DNA of 64,000 nt from Zanthoxylum bungeanum (GCA_019454045.1 SKCR01035541.1:1-64000), one strand, 5' to 3'. Positions 23,254-36,034 are shown, counted from the first letter of the stretch. Program-made: numbers and translations. Notes: generated by a model not told the origin, from the sequence alone.

Positions 23254-24033
23254 TGTTGATGATGTTTTCAGGACCTATGTTATTTAAGGAGTACGGCATG
23301 GGTAAAAAGGGTAATTCCCTTCTCGGTCGAAATCATTAATGCCGACCCGAGCATATGAGTGTTATAAAGCCAACAGGTAGAGACCGAACACTTGATGATA
23401 GGTGACCGACCACTTTGGTTCGGATGACCGAGCATTATCAGATCGGTAGCAGCATTCTCAGTTCAAAAGATCATCATAACCGACCTCATGAAGACCGAGC
23501 ACATGGCGAGACGTGCTCAGGAAGATAAGACATCTTATTTTTACGGATAAGATGACAAGTTATCATACATCATGGGGTAAACTGATAAGTCAATGTCCTA
23601 GTAGAATAAAGGAAGTGAAAGTAGTTTCTAACTAGGAATCCTTATGGGAAAATGAAATTGTCTCAATTGGGAAATTCTTGTAGGAGAATGAATCTGATTT
23701 CTACACTATTATAAATAGGAGGGTAGAGTGTGCGTAAGGAGAATCAATATGAGCATCAAGATCAAGATCATTACGATCAGACTTGTAAACACAAGAGATA
23801 TCAGAAAAAACATATCTCGGTTATAAAAGTATCATTCGTTTTGTGCCAGTGGACGTAGGTTGGATCTGATCCGCCGAACCACGTTAAATCTTCTTGTTGA
23901 TTGGCGTATTTATCTGTCTTTTGCTAAGTTTGCTTTTGGTTCTCTCATAACCGAACAAATTCACTATTGATGGAGGATGGTCTCGGGAGTAAAAAACCCT
24001 TATTGCCCCTGAGACCAAAATCAGCCGTCAACA
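23254..24033 (+). repeat. 3' LTR of element 2
   Basis: 780 bp, TGTTGATGATGTTTTC to CAGCCGTCAACA, followed by the second TSD copy AAAAT. It differs from the 5' LTR mainly around 23515-23690, where short indels are clustered. Confidence 0.92.
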
Positions 24034-24038
24034 AAAAT

Positions 24039-25940
24039 AAATAAAAAAGAAATTAAATTGAGTTTTAAAAATCTTATTAGTTGTGAAGAAGCATACCAAA
24101 ATTCAATATACCCTAAAAATGACTAGGGCTATTATTTTGGATTTTGCAATTAAGTGATCGATTATTACACATGTTTGGCTGCTACAAGATCAGGAGGACA
24201 CATAAGCAAAGAAAGTTGGCAAATGGATTGTGCCAAAAATAAAGAAGAGAATGAATGACACGTCATCAATATTAGAGGGACCATGGAAAGACATGGGCAT
24301 GATCCATTAAAACTGATGTTAGCAAAAAAGATGGATTTATCATAAGAAGCAAAAAAGAAATTAGCTATGGATGGCCATTCCATTTTAGTTTTTTGTTTAA
24401 ATGTTGTAAATTCTACCGTCAAATCATTTAGTCCGAATTTAAGTGTAACAAGTAAAATTTTGGGTGCCCCAGACTCTTAGAATAAATGCATTAACGAATT
24501 CAAACCTGAGATTTAAACAACTAAATTCTAAATCTTATATTATAAAGTCATATCCTTAGGGATTATAGATAGATATTCCTTAATGGATGAGCATGTCCTA
24601 TTTTTTGCTCGCCATTGATGTCAACGTCTTTCAACTTCAATTGCCCTATTTTTTGCTCACCATTGATGTCAACGTCTTTCAACTTCTATCGCCCTATCTT
24701 TTGAAGGGACCATGGCCTTCAATCCCATTCTAATATTGATATAGTTATAAGTTATGTTTAATGTTATGAGTGAATAATTATTGTAACAAACGGTGATTGA
24801 TATACAATATTATGTAATTTTATTTTAGGTTAAAAAATAATTACGGTATGTTTTTTTTTAATAGTTTGATGGTAGATAAATTTTTTTTAAGAAAATTACT
24901 TTTGCAAAACTCAAAATTTAAAAGAATTCATGATTATTAAATACAAATTTTTATGATTAACTAAATAATTAAAAATTATATTTTGATAAAAAATAATTTT
25001 ATCCATCTTATGTTAAATTATAACACCGAACAGAATCATAGATAGCTTTGTGTGATAAGAAATTCATCACACAAAATATATTTATATATATATTGCAAAT
25101 GTTCTTAAAACGATGAGTATGCCACATAGGTTATTTGGCTAGCAATTGAGGTCAACATCTTCAATCTTCTAAGGGTTCATCAATTTGATTGACCCATGAC
25201 CTCAATCCATTACAATAGTACTCTTTAAAATTAAATTAAAAAGAGAGAGATAGAATTTGTGGGTCAATCTTCATGATCAAGTTGTTTATAATATGTGATA
25301 ATGGACTGTTCAATAAGTAGACCCGTTTTGGGTTTTGGGTATGTCTTGTACCAACAGTTCAACATTCAAGATAATATCTTTCTTTTTTCTTTTCAATTAA
25401 TTATAATTTCTAGATTTAGTCTTTTTGATTCTATGTCATGAATAGATGTAGTGATGAAAAACCAAGATATATAATTTGATTTTCGTTTTAAGGTATTCGT
25501 TTTTGTAATCTGTAGACAAATTAAGAAAAAAATTATGATATGGTTTTTTTTTTGGGGACTAATTCTATTGACAAGAAGATAAAAAACTTGAAATCATTCT
25601 AATTATAAGGATTATGGAATTGTTTATGACATAAAATGTAGTTATATTATCAAATTATATATGTTTGTAATGATGGGATTGCTGATTCAAGAAAAGATGT
25701 CATTCTGATTTGAGAAATATTAGAGAATCGTTTTCATGCAACATTATCATAATATTGCAGGACTGAAACACAAGTAAAACAATGAAATAATAATATAGCT
25801 TCTCAATAGATGAATTTAAATTATTTAATTATATCAAGCTAGCCTATTAATAATGTCTTGACTAATTTATTTTCCTATGAATTTGTTTTTACATAAAAAT
25901 ATATGTTGAAATCATAAGGGTAATTACTCGACATGTCTTT
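24039..25940. other. AT-rich intergenic region with a tandem duplication
   Basis: No supported gene. A 48-bp tandem duplication (TTTTTTGCTCRCCATTGATG then TCAACGTCTTTCAACTTC) lies at about 24597-24692. A similar fragment recurs at 25125-25175. It also contains the SINE remnant listed separately. Confidence 0.55.
24391..24563 (-). mobile_element. SINE, family A copy (old)
   Basis: Complement of the family A pattern: CCGTCAAATCATTTAGTCCG, AACAAGTAAAATTTTGGGTG, CCCAGACTCTTAGAATAAATG, then AATTCAAACCTGAGATTT. Strongly decayed, with no clear TSD. Confidence 0.6.
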
Positions 25941-26114
25941 AAGGGGTGTGATTTGATAGTATATAATTCAATACATGACCTTAAGATTTTGGATTTGAAT
26001 TCAGATAGTGTGTTTTTTTGTAAGAGTTTGGGATAGTCGGGATTTTACCTACTCCACTTAAATCCGGAAAGACTGATTTGACGATGAGATTTTCAATAAT
26101 GAATAAAAAAAAAA
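25941..26114 (+). mobile_element. SINE, family A copy
   Basis: Contains TTTTGGATTTGAATTCAGAT, TTTGTAAGAGTTTGGGATAG, TTTTACCTACTCCACTTAAA and GATTTGACGATGAGATTTTC, and ends in a poly-A at 26105-26114. Confidence 0.75.
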
Positions 26115-28583
26115 GTAATGACTCAACATTTTCAAACCTAAATTAAGTTTGTTTGAAGCAATTTATTGACCTTCAAGAACGTGGCACTATATTTGTTCAA
26201 CTACCATTACCAATTAAATAAATTAACAATACCCCTTCCTAGTGGGAAGCTTTAGAATTCAACTTGCTAGATCTATTAAATTAAAAGGCAATTAGCTGCA
26301 ACTTTTCTTATTTGTTAGTTGAAAAGGGACCAAACCCATGTTAAGAACATGCATGGGTTCACTTTGGTCAATATCATGAACCATTTGGGTCCACCCATTG
26401 GTTCATCTCTCACCCTCACCTTCACCCACACCCACCTAAAACCCTAGCAAGCTAAGGGTTTGATTCTATGACCATTGAAGCAAAATAGGGTCCATCCATT
26501 GCTCTTGTATTCTTGGACCATTGTACCCAAATGGGTCGAATTTCACACATTCGGTTAGATAATAGAAACCTTATGTTGCTTTCAATTTGGAAAAGTGAAA
26601 GGCTTTCACTATCATTACTATATTGTTTTCTTCTTCATTCTCTCTTGTTAAAATTGCATTTGATTATTGATTGTTGCTTTAACTAATTCAATGATTGTAT
26701 TGGAGGATGAGGATGCCACCTCATCTTATCCATTTTTAGCTTGCTTCCTCAGATCACCATTTCCATACATATATTAATTGCTTTCATGTAATATAATTGA
26801 TAAGTTTTTTTAAAGTTTGTACACCTGACTGATGTTATAATTGATTTGGTAAATACGTGTGACGTATATTCATAGATAAAATCTACAATATAATGGAGGT
26901 AACACGTCATCCGTATAGCAATCCAATAATTTATTTTCACGCGTGTTAAAATATTAAAAAACAACAAAAAAGATGGATATTGAATCATACATGTTATTTA
27001 CTAATTTGTTGGTGATAGAATGTCACTTATATCTCTGTTAGACCAAAAAAATACTCATATTCGTGATATTCTAAATATTTGTAAATGAATATAAATCGAA
27101 AAAAAAAAAAGAGAGAATAAATTTAGCATGGCTTTTCCTGTAAAGATGACAATGGGAGCACAAAGAAGAAAAAAGAATGGATAAATTAAACAATTAGATT
27201 GGTTTCAAATTGTTTGTAGCAAAGAAACAAAGAAGATTATCCAAAGTGAAAATAAAGGATCAGTTTATCATCTCTTAGGATTGGATTGCCACATATTCAA
27301 TATGGACCTTAATGTATTGAGACCAATATCCAAAACTCTTTTGGTCCTACTTGATAAAACAATAATAATATTATTTGTGTGCTTTTTTTTTTTTGAAGTT
27401 TTTATTTGAGTCCGTCCAAGCAATCAGCCTTATCTGCAAGATTTTGTGCAGCACTCATTTGGTTTAAGGATGTTTGGGGATTGTAAATGCTTGTGGGCGA
27501 CAACATTCTTTCGCAGTTATCAACTTCTTGTTTTCTGTTCATGCCATTTTACCAATTGGACTAGTTGACACTTATATTATAATTTGTCAGGTTAATAATT
27601 TTTTTAAAATTTTTATATTTTTTTTAAAAAAAAAAAAAAAAAACAATTTTATCACAATGCTGTTAATTTTAGCATATTAGATAGCAATGGCTTATAGCGA
27701 CCTTAATAGTAAACTGTGTAAATTTTGCACTATTTGAAACACCCCTCGCTTTACACTCACACTAAATTTTACTCTAAAATTATTTTCTGAAATGGTATAT
27801 ACTTTACTATTAAAATCAATAACTGATGTTAAAAAAAGACAATAACACACTATGCTATTGTTACTGCAGCGTGTCAAATTTAGCTAGATACTGTTCATAT
27901 ATGATAAAATGATACATATTTAATCATGTGTCAAATCCCATCCGAACACTTTATTCGTCGCTCGGTTGGAGATTCCTTTAAAGGTGGAGTGTAGACTTGC
28001 AATTAATTTGGGGTGCATTAAAGTTTGTAAAAAAAAAATGGGGCGAGATAAAATTTATGCTTGAAGTTGATTTTTTAATTTAACCTAATTGGTAGTTAAA
28101 TCACTATTCCCATGTGAGTGGTATTTTAACTATATACTTTTTTATTCAATTGGAATTTTATCAATTAAACTAATTAGTACCGCACTTGACTTTTAAAATA
28201 TTTAGTAAATATTTTTAACTTCACTCGTAAAATTAATAAGATACAGATATAGTTGTATTAATTTGGCATTAATAATCAATTTGCAATGGTAGGCGTAGGT
28301 CCATCAATCTCGGGCTAAGACCGGGTCAGCCGACAGGATATATCATGGGCTGGGATAAGCCCGCCTTACATCACCTGAGCCCGTACATTACTCCAGCCAT
28401 CAGGACTAACAGGTGGGAACTAATTGGAAACTTAATCAGCCCGTGCTTTAAGTTTTTTTTGGGCCTGTGCATTACCCCAGTCATCAGGACTAACTGGCCC
28501 AATCCCAACATACTGCGGTAGCTGCATTTTCGCCAGTCTGGTGCAAAAATAACTACAACTGTATTTTTGTGCATGCAATCTCA
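26115..28583. other. Intergenic region
   Basis: No convincing gene. A C/A-rich stretch (about 26400-26450, TCACCCTCACCTTCACCCAC) and a moderately GC region at 27420-27560, which might be a decayed coding fragment, stand out but could not be assigned. An A-rich run lies at 27625-27643. Two near copies of TTACYCCAGYCATCAGGACT occur at about 28388 and 28474. Confidence 0.4.
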
Positions 28584-28595
28584 ATGCTTGAAGAC

Positions 28596-28709
28596 TTTTT
28601 TTTTTTTGTTTTTCCTGGAAACATTAGAAATTCCGTTATCAAATCATTTACAGATGCCTTAAAAACCTGGCAATCAATCATAAATTATTTACCATCAAAC
28701 CACACCTCC
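28596..28709 (-). mobile_element. SINE, family A, internally deleted copy with TSD
   Basis: A 114-bp insertion with a poly-T at its left end, flanked by a perfect 12-bp TSD ATGCTTGAAGAC (28584-28595 and 28710-28721). On the minus strand it starts GGAGGTGTGGTTTGATGG and ends AATGATTTGATAACGGAATT with TCTAATGTTTCC and poly-A, which resembles the family A 3' end. Confidence 0.7.
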
Positions 28710-28769
28710 ATGCTTGAAGACATTTTACACTAACAAGATAATATCGACCTTCTTTTCAAATGAAAATCT

Positions 28770-28947
28770 TTGATGAGGGTGAAGGGTCCAGAATCTCACC
28801 TTGAGGTTCTGGGTTCGAATCCAGGGGGTGCAACTTCTTGTAAGAGCCTGGGGGCAGCCGGGGGTTTTACCTGCGCCGCGGCCCAGAATGGGTGGTTTGG
28901 TGGCGGGGTTTCCAACGATTTCAAAAAAAAAAAAAAAAAAAAAAAAA
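28770..28947 (+). mobile_element. SINE, family A, best preserved B box
   Basis: B box GGGTTCGAATCC, then GTGCAACTTCTTGTAAGAGC, CAGCCGGGGGTTTTACCTG, TGGCGGGGTTTCCAACGATT and a 25-nt poly-A (28923-28947). The long uninterrupted tail suggests recent insertion. The 5' end and TSD could not be fixed. Confidence 0.8.
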
Positions 28948-29534
28948 GTTATTATATGCTGATTAAGCATAAAAGACTACCATGAAAATACATGATAAAT
29001 GTTTGGGCGGAGACTGGTGTACTGAGAATAACTAGGTTTTCCTTCCTTTGATAAATTAATCATTATCCATTTCTATGAACAAATGAATACCATGAATAGA
29101 GTCTCATTTAAAACACTTACATAATTAATTAGCAGCAGGAAGATATATATATATATATATATATAAGTGAGTACTGAATTCTTCACAACACAGGAAGGCC
29201 AACTTTATATTCAAAGAGTAGAGAAAGCCTGTGAATGGAGAGATTTTTTGGTGCAACAGTGGTATGGGTGACGTGGTACCACAAGCTAATTAAAAAATGA
29301 CATGTATAATTTTTCACTTATTTTTAGCACGCGTGGCAGTGTATGATTGTCTTGTTGCATGGATGACATGGTACCCCTGTAGCATATAAGATTTTCTCCG
29401 GGCATTACATCTTATACAATTTTACTGACCTTTCCCCTGCTGGTAAGTAATTATCATTTCAGGAGCAGATGCATCCTGAATGCGCGCATGTTGATGAATG
29501 ATGATGGTTGCCTCCTCCTTACACCCAGCTAACG
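28948..29534. other. AT-rich intergenic region
   Basis: Contains an (AT)n microsatellite (about 29143-29164) and two related strings, GATGACATGGTACC-like and GTGACGTGGTACC-like, at about 29270 and 29365. No gene seen. Confidence 0.5.
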
Positions 29535-29760
29535 TTCGGATACCGAATGAGATTATAATTTCATTTGATTCCGATTCCAAAAACCGAAACCGAAGCGAAA
29601 TCTATTTTTTGATTACGGTTTCATATAATGTGAAACCGTAACTTTAAAGTTAGGTTCGGTTCCGGTTCGGTTTGGAATGAGAACCAAATCATTTTTTCCT
29701 AAAAAATCAAAGATCGAACCGGAACCGAATTGATTTTCCCAATCGATCCGATTCTACAAT
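29535..29760. repeat. Foldback, MITE-like sequence
   Basis: Imperfect inverted repeat centred near 29632. The centre is a perfect 11-bp stem (TTACGGTTTCA and TGAAACCGTAA) with a loop of about 4 bases. The arms carry GATTCCGATTCCAAAAACCG on the left and CGGTTCGGTTTGGAATGAGA on the right. No terminal sequence or TSD was recognised. Confidence 0.5.
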
Positions 29761-29880
29761 TCCCAAAAATGCCGTAACCAAATGCAATCGTTGACCAAGT
29801 CTTACTCTGCTTCTGTTGTGATGAAACTTCATCAACGGTGATGGTGGTTATGTTAAAAGATGATTTAACGAGAATATTAC

Positions 29881-30270
29881 TGTTACAGCAAAGTTGAATA
29901 AAAGAATCAACAATTGCCTCCCAAGATTGAACCAAGAAAGAAACCTCAACCTACCAGTCAATGACCTTCTCCTTCTCCTGTAAAATACCCACGCAAGATT
30001 GAACACAACCCAGAGTCTACAATTGCAAGCACATACACACACAGCACAAAAGGAAAATGCAGAGAACAAGAAGATTTGTTAACAAGAGCTCCAAGCTCTC
30101 TCTCTGGTTTTATTTGAGATGAATCAAGAAGTGTTTGTTACAGCCCTAATTGATTTACAGCAAGAGTAAAGCATATAAGCCACAAGCACGTGCCTCTCCC
30201 CATTTGCACATGACACCTACCTTATTACTACTATACCCCTACATGAGTGTTTTTGGAATCACACTCAACA
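29881..30270 (-). repeat. 3' LTR of the copia element (left side)
   Basis: 390 bp, TGTTACAGCAAAG to CACACTCAACA as read on the plus strand. It has 5 bp (AGCAC region) that are absent from the other LTR. Confidence 0.95.
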
Positions 30271-30283
30271 ATCTCCACCTTGA
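30271..30283 (-). other. Polypurine tract of the copia element
   Basis: AAGGTGGAGAT on the minus strand lies directly against the LTR. This is the usual copia polypurine motif. Confidence 0.85.
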
Positions 30284-30318
30284 TTCAAAAAACAACCAAC
30301 TCCACCTGCTTTACTGAT

Positions 30319-33300
30319 CTATCCAACCTTTCCTCCTCTCAAACTCACCATACCTATGCTTGTCACCAGATCTTGGAACCTGGACACAGGCAGTGGCTTT
30401 GTGAGCATATCAGCTGGGTTGACTGCAGTATCAATCTTCAGCAGTTGGACTATGCCTTTGTTGATTTCATCTCTAATAAAATGCAGCCTTATGTCAATGT
30501 GTTTGGTTCTCTCATGATGCTTAGGATCCTTAGCAAGATCCAAAGCACTTTGGCTGTCACACCAAACACTGACTCTTCTCTGATCAATTCCTAACTCATT
30601 GATCAAACCCTTTAGCCATAGAGCTTCCTTCACAGCTTCTGTTATAGCCATGTACTCTGCCTCTGTTGTTGACAAGGCAACTACATGCTGTAATGAAGCT
30701 TTCCAACTCACTACTCCATTGAACAAGGTGAACACATAACCTGTCAAAGATCTTCTTTTATCTATGTCTCCAGCATAGTCAGCATCAACAAATCCTTTTA
30801 AAGGTTCCTCACTATCCTTTTCACTTCTGTACATCAGTCCATATGTTGAGGTTCCTTTAAAATATCTCAACAGCCACTTCATAGCTTCCCAATGCTTTCT
30901 TCCTGGATTAGCCATAAATCTGCTCACCAAACTCATTGCATAGGCTACATCAGGCCTAGAACAGACCATTGCATACATCGTACTACCCACTGCACTTGCA
31001 TATGGTACTTGTTTCATATACGCAACATCTTCCTTCTTTTCTGGACACTGTGCAATCGACAGTTTGAAGTGAGCAGCCATTGGAGTTGTGACAGGCTTTG
31101 ACTTCACCAATTCAAATCTGTCCAGAATCTTGTTGACATAATGTTCTTGGGTTAAGCAAATTGTTCCCTTGCTTCTGTCCCTGAGTAGTTCCATACCTAG
31201 AATCTTCTTAGCACTCCCCAAGTCCTTCATTTCAAATTCAGAGCTCAGAAGTGACTTCAACCTTCTGACTTCCTGCTTATCTTTACATGCTATGAGCATA
31301 TCATCCACATAGAGCAGTAGATAGATCCATAGCCCACTCTTGAGCTTCCTGTAGTAGACACACGAGTCAAACTTGCTTCTGTTGTAGTGAATCCTGATCA
31401 TGAATTCATCGAATCTTTTGTACCACTGTCTGGGAGACTGCTTTAACCCATACAGTGACTTCAACAGCAGACAAACTTCATCTCTCAAGTTATTGTCTAC
31501 ATATCCCTCAGGTTGCTCCATGAAGAGTTCTTCTTCCAATTCCCCATGTAAGAAGGCAGTCTTCACATCCATTTGTTCCAACTCTAAATCAAATGAAGCT
31601 GTTAGTGCTATGAGCACTCTAATAGAAGTGTGCTTCACCACAGGGGAGAAAACCTCCTGGTAATCGACCCCTTCTTGCTGTGTAAACCCCTTAGCTACTA
31701 ACCTTGCCTTGAACTTCCAAGGTTCTGTCTCATCAATTCCCTCCTTTAGCTTGTATATCCATTTGCAGCCAATTACTTTCCTGTCTTTTGGCCTTGGAAC
31801 AAGCTTCCAAGTTTTGTTCTTTTCTAGTGACTTGAGCTCTTCTTCCATTGCTCTTATCCACTGTTCTTTGTTCCTACTGTGTACTGCTTCCTTATAGCTC
31901 CTGGGATCATCACCAAGATCTTGTGCTGTAGATAGGGCATATGCTATTAGATCAGCATAGCCAAATCTTGCTGGTGGTCTCACAGCCCTTCGTTTCCTAT
32001 CCCTTACTAACTGATAGTCTTCTTCATTATCTGTTTCAGATAGGTGAGGATCAGATTCTTCTTCTGGTTCTTCAGCTTGTTCCTTTTGCTGGTTTCTCTT
32101 GAGCTCCACCTCAAACCTTGCAGTATCTGGATTGTTGGTTTCTTGATCATGTGCTGCAATAGGCTCAGTGTGTTTATGAAGTATTTGAGCTTCATTAAAC
32201 ACAACATCCCTACTGATGATGCTCTTAGGAGGTTTCACATCTGGTAACCAGACTTTATAGCCTTTAACTCCCTCTGGATACCCCAAGAAAATACCTTTTA
32301 GAGCTCTTGGTTCCAATTTCCCTTGCTTAACATGTACATAAGCTTGACATCCAAATACCCTTAAGTTTGAATAATCAGCTGCTTTCCCAGACCACATCTC
32401 TTCTGGTGTCTTAGCCTCTATTGCAGTTGATGGACTCCTGTTAATGACATAGCATGCAGTGGATAATGCTTCTGCCCAGAACTTCATAGGAAGTCCTGAG
32501 TGATTCAACATACACCTGACCCTTTCCAACAGAGTCATGTTCATCCTTTCGGCAAGGCCATTCTGCTGAGGTGTCAGCCTAACTGTTTTATGCCTAGCAA
32601 TTCCACTTTCTCTACACATCCTGTCAAACTCGGCATTACAATACTCCAGACCATTGTCAGTTCTGATCCTTTTGATCTTCTTCTCTGTTTGATTCTCTAT
32701 CAAGATCTTCCAAGCAGTAAATGCCTCAAAGGCTTGATCTTTACTCTTCAAGATTGCCACCCAAAGCTTTCTAGAGTAATCATCTATCACAGATATGAAG
32801 TATCTTCCTCCACTCAGAGATGGGGTTTGAGCAGGCCCCCACAAGTCTGAATGGATATAATCCAAGGTTCCTCTGGTTTTATGCTGTCCAACACCAAATT
32901 TCACTCTTGTTGACTTCCCAAGTACACAATTTTCACAAAATTCTAAAGGCTCAAGTTTATCTTCTTTGATTAAGCCCTGTTTGCAGAGTTCCCTCAGACC
33001 CCTTTCACTGATATGAGCCATCCTTAGATGCCACAGTTTTGTTTTATCCAAAACTAAAGACATTGTCACACTCACATCCCCAACAACTGTTTCCCCTTGC
33101 AAGACATATAAACCATTCTGTCTTCCTCCTTTCATCACCACCATTGAACCTCTAGTTATTTTCATGATTCCATCTTTAACTGTTATGGTAAACCCTGATT
33201 CATCAATCATGCCCAGAGATACCAAGTTTCTCTTCAAATCAGGAACATGTCTCACATTGTCTAGTTCTCTAACTACATCATCATGCATCTTTACTCTGAT

Positions 33301-34296
33301 TGATCCAATACCAATAACTTTACAAGCTTGGTTATTTCCCATCAATACCTTTCCTCCATCTATGAGCTTATACGAAGTAAACAATTCTCTACTAGGGCAC
33401 ATATGAAAAGAGCATCCAGAATCTAAAATCCACTGACCTTCTGTTTTGTTGTTGGCAGCAATTAATAGATCAGCAGATTCATAACCACCATCTGAGTCTC
33501 CATCTGCAACAGCAGCATCCCCATCTCTGTCAGCCTCATGCCTGGGCTTAGCTTTTCCTTTCTTGAGATCAGGACAGTCCCTTTTGAAGTGTCCTTCCTT
33601 GTGGCAGTTGAAACACTTCAAAACTTTATTCTTTGACTTTGATCTCCCCTTCTTGAATTTGTACTCTCTTCTTTCAGTCCTTCCTCTAGCAGTCAGACCT
33701 TCTCCTTGTTCTTTGCTTGATTCCTCACTTCTCTTCTTTAGGTCTTTGGACTTCAAGGATGATTTAACATCCTTCATGGATAATGTCTCCCTCCCATAAA
33801 GCAGAGTATCCACAAAGTGTTCATATGAGCTTGGCAAAGAACTGAGTAAGATAATAGCTTGGTCCTCATCATTGATTTTCACATCAATGTTCTCAAGATC
33901 TATCATGATCTTGTTGAACTCATCAAGATGGTCTCCAATTGATCCTCCTTCTTGCATGGCTAAGGTATATAACCTTTTCTTGATGTACAATCTGTTTGCT
34001 AGTGACTTCTTCATGTACAGATCCTCTAGTTTCTTCCACAGGCCATATGCGGTTTTCTCATGAGATACTTCCCTAAGGACACTGTCACCAAGACTCAGGA
34101 TTATAGCACTATGTGCCTGTCTTAGGATGTCCTTAAGCTTGTTAGCATCACCCGTCCCTGCCACAGCCTCTTTAGGATCGTCTTCAATGGCAGCCTCAAG
34201 ACCTTGGTGTACCAAGATTGCTCTCATCTTGAGTCTCCAAAGATTGAAGTCATTCTCTCCATCAAATCTTACAACTTCCAGTTTCTGTTGAGTCAT
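30319..34296 (-). CDS. Gag-Pol polyprotein, Ty1/copia
   Basis: A single ORF of 1325 residues, close to the 1328 of tobacco Tnt1, starting [18 protein letters not shown]. Domains in order: Gag; CCHC zinc knuckle [14 protein letters not shown] (about residue 228); protease motif LDSGCSFHM (about 289); integrase HHCC (LWHLRMAH about 420, FCENCVLGK about 453); integrase catalytic D, D, E in HSDLWGP (about 480), RTDNGLEY (about 543) and NGLAERM (about 579); RT with YVDDM (about 993); RNase H with STTEAEYMA (about 1209) and a C-terminal PADMLTKPL box. The order protease-integrase-RT-RNase H defines Ty1/copia. RTDNGLEY has L where G is common. No frameshift or stop is visible, so it looks functional. 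Confidence 0.96.
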   Translation of the reverse strand: MTQQKLEVVRFDGENDFNLWRLKMRAILVHQGLEAAIEDDPKEAVAGTGDANKLKDILRQAHSAIILSLGDSVLREVSHEKTAYGLWKKLEDLYMKKSLANRLYIKKRLYTLAMQEGGSIGDHLDEFNKIMIDLENIDVKINDEDQAIILLSSLPSSYEHFVDTLLYGRETLSMKDVKSSLKSKDLKKRSEESSKEQGEGLTARGRTERREYKFKKGRSKSKNKVLKCFNCHKEGHFKRDCPDLKKGKAKPRHEADRDGDAAVADGDSDGGYESADLLIAANNKTEGQWILDSGCSFHMCPSRELFTSYKLIDGGKVLMGNNQACKVIGIGSIRVKMHDDVVRELDNVRHVPDLKRNLVSLGMIDESGFTITVKDGIMKITRGSMVVMKGGRQNGLYVLQGETVVGDVSVTMSLVLDKTKLWHLRMAHISERGLRELCKQGLIKEDKLEPLEFCENCVLGKSTRVKFGVGQHKTRGTLDYIHSDLWGPAQTPSLSGGRYFISVIDDYSRKLWVAILKSKDQAFEAFTAWKILIENQTEKKIKRIRTDNGLEYCNAEFDRMCRESGIARHKTVRLTPQQNGLAERMNMTLLERVRCMLNHSGLPMKFWAEALSTACYVINRSPSTAIEAKTPEEMWSGKAADYSNLRVFGCQAYVHVKQGKLEPRALKGIFLGYPEGVKGYKVWLPDVKPPKSIISRDVVFNEAQILHKHTEPIAAHDQETNNPDTARFEVELKRNQQKEQAEEPEEESDPHLSETDNEEDYQLVRDRKRRAVRPPARFGYADLIAYALSTAQDLGDDPRSYKEAVHSRNKEQWIRAMEEELKSLEKNKTWKLVPRPKDRKVIGCKWIYKLKEGIDETEPWKFKARLVAKGFTQQEGVDYQEVFSPVVKHTSIRVLIALTASFDLELEQMDVKTAFLHGELEEELFMEQPEGYVDNNLRDEVCLLLKSLYGLKQSPRQWYKRFDEFMIRIHYNRSKFDSCVYYRKLKSGLWIYLLLYVDDMLIACKDKQEVRRLKSLLSSEFEMKDLGSAKKILGMELLRDRSKGTICLTQEHYVNKILDRFELVKSKPVTTPMAAHFKLSIAQCPEKKEDVAYMKQVPYASAVGSTMYAMVCSRPDVAYAMSLVSRFMANPGRKHWEAMKWLLRYFKGTSTYGLMYRSEKDSEEPLKGFVDADYAGDIDKRRSLTGYVFTLFNGVVSWKASLQHVVALSTTEAEYMAITEAVKEALWLKGLINELGIDQRRVSVWCDSQSALDLAKDPKHHERTKHIDIRLHFIRDEINKGIVQLLKIDTAVNPADMLTKPLPVSRFQDLVTSIGMVSLRGGKVG

Positions 34297-34314
34297 CTTC
34301 CTCTAGATCCTGAG

Positions 34315-34326
34315 CTCTGATACCAG
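34315..34326 (-). other. Primer-binding site, initiator tRNA-Met
   Basis: TGGTATCAGAGC on the minus strand, two bases inside the 5' LTR, the standard plant initiator tRNA-Met PBS. Confidence 0.93.
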
Positions 34327-34328
34327 TT

Positions 34329-34713
34329 TGTTACAGCAAAGTTGAATAAAAGAATCAACAATTGCCTCCCAAGATTGAACCAAGAAAGAAACCTCAACCT
34401 ACCAGTCAATGACCTTCTCCTTCTCCTGTAAAATGCCCACGCAAGATTGAACACAACCCAGAGTCTACAATTGCAAGCACATACACACACAAAAGGAAAA
34501 TGCAGAGAACAAGAAGATTTGTTAACAAGAGCTCCAAGCTCTCTCTCTGGTTTTATTTGAGATGAATCAAGAAGTGTTTGTTACAGCCCTAATTGATTTA
34601 CAGCAAGAGTAAAGCATATAAGCCACAAGCACGTGCCTCTCCCCATTTGCACATGACACCTACCTTATTACTACTATACCCCTACATGAGTGTTTTTGGA
34701 ATCACACTCAACA
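34329..34713 (-). repeat. 5' LTR of the copia element (right side)
   Basis: 385 bp, nearly identical to 29881-30270. Transcription of the element would start in this copy and run leftward. Confidence 0.95.
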
Positions 34714-34718
34714 ATTAC

Positions 34719-35719
34719 ACTAAACGAATCTAATCATAATGTTATGGATTCATATTCAATTAATTTATTAAATAAATCATAATTTATTTAATGAATTAAA
34801 TACGAATATTCACATAGTCTCGATATTATTTAATAACAAATAAATTATCATAATTATTTTAAATTAATTCTTCATAAATATATACATATAAAACACATAA
34901 TTAATAGATTTAATGAAAATGACACATCAAATTGAATAAATAAATAAATTCTAACCTAAATTAATAGATTTACTTTTACTTTGTTTAATTTTTATTATTT
35001 GTTTTTTTAACTTGAGTGAAACACTCACGTTATATATATATAAGTTAAATATTTTTAAGTCTCCTCATCATACCACGTAGCAGATTCATATTAAAGATAT
35101 AAAATTAAATTAATAAATCTATTAAATAAAAATCATACACTTATTATAAACTATAAGAGTTCTATTATAACAAAAAAAAAATATTAGACTATCATATTAA
35201 AATTAAAAAAAAAATTATTAAATTATCTACAATTAACATAATATCTACAATTAATTTTTATTATTAAATTATAAGAGTTCTATTATAACTTACTGTGATT
35301 CAGAATGCAAACTTTGATTATTAACTCTTACATAGTGAATTAAAAATATTATTTGATAACTGAAAGATAAACGAATTATATATAAATATTATATGTAAGT
35401 AAATCAATTGTCTCATTTGTATTATAAAATCGAAAATATCCGTAATATTTATAAGATCAATACCTAAAATATTTATTCAACCCGTATAAAACGCGGATCC
35501 TATACTAATTAATTATAAAAAATAAATAATTTTAAATGGTGATAAATCATTTTGAAAAATCATAGATTATTATTAGATTTTTTTCGTACAAATACATGAC
35601 TACGTTTATGTGTTAGGACTGAAACAAAACCTAAAAAGCCAACAATGCCATCATGCATTGCAAGAACCATGAATTTAACGTGACTACTGGGTTTCCAAAC
35701 GTGACTCCAATTGCTACTT
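34719..35719. other. AT-rich intergenic region
   Basis: Very AT-rich. A repeated phrase ATAAGAGTTCTATTATAAC occurs at 35153 and 35271. No gene seen. Confidence 0.5.
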
Positions 35720-35865
35720 GTTAGATTATATTCAACCAAGATTATTAATATGATAATTATGTAGTTGTGTATTTAATATGATAGTTGTATAATGTCTATA
35801 TAAATGTCTCTCACAAAATTCAAGCAAATGTTAATACACAGTTTCTTCACAAATTCTCACAATGA

Positions 35866-36010
35866 CATGTCTCCAAACATGTCTTATCTATTTGTCTCTG
35901 TTTCCAAACAGGTCTTATCTATTTGTCCATGTTTCCAAACATGTATTATCTTCTTGTTTCTGTCTTCAAACATGTCTTATATTCTTGTCACTGTCTTCAA
36001 ACATGTGTAT
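35866..36010 (+). repeat. Minisatellite, about 31-bp unit
   Basis: Four and a half imperfect copies of a unit reading TGTYTCCAAACATGTCTTAT followed by MTYTTGTC. It abuts the CACTA left end. Confidence 0.8.
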
Positions 36011-36034
36011 TTACGCTCTGATCACTACAAGAAA

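Larger units (their letters stand above)
19144..24033 (+). mobile_element. Tat-like Ty3/gypsy element 2, non-autonomous (gag only)
   Basis: A complete LTR-to-LTR element of 4890 bp with a perfect 5-bp TSD AAAAT (19139-19143 and 24034-24038). It holds a 5' LTR, PBS, broken gag (19970-21522), 44-bp repeats, 83-bp repeats, a polypurine tract and a 3' LTR. There is no protease, RT, RNase H, integrase or antisense gene. The LTRs differ at roughly 40 sites by eye (about 5%), so it is clearly older than element 3. Gag and repeats align with element 3. Confidence 0.92.
29881..34713 (-). mobile_element. Intact Ty1/copia retrotransposon (Tnt1/Tork-like)
   Basis: A complete element in minus orientation: LTRs at 29881-30270 and 34329-34713, one uninterrupted gag-pol ORF between them, a tRNA-Met-type PBS and a polypurine tract, and a perfect 5-bp TSD ATTAC (29876-29880 and 34714-34718). 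By eye the LTRs differ by one substitution (AAATACCC versus AAATGCCC) and one 5-bp indel, so insertion is very recent. All catalytic motifs are present, so it may be active. Confidence 0.96.

Noticed and set aside
27420..27680. Possible LINE or gene fragment
   Set aside because: Some plausible residues in one frame, but no diagnostic motif. The nearby A-run is not preceded by a recognisable LINE 3' end.
28801..28830. Possible tRNA gene (GGGTTCGAATCC box)
   Set aside because: No cloverleaf can be drawn around it, and the sequence continues into a SINE body with poly-A.
30247..33799. Several plus-strand ORFs of 60-116 codons
   Set aside because: Shadows of the intact copia gag-pol ORF on the opposite strand.
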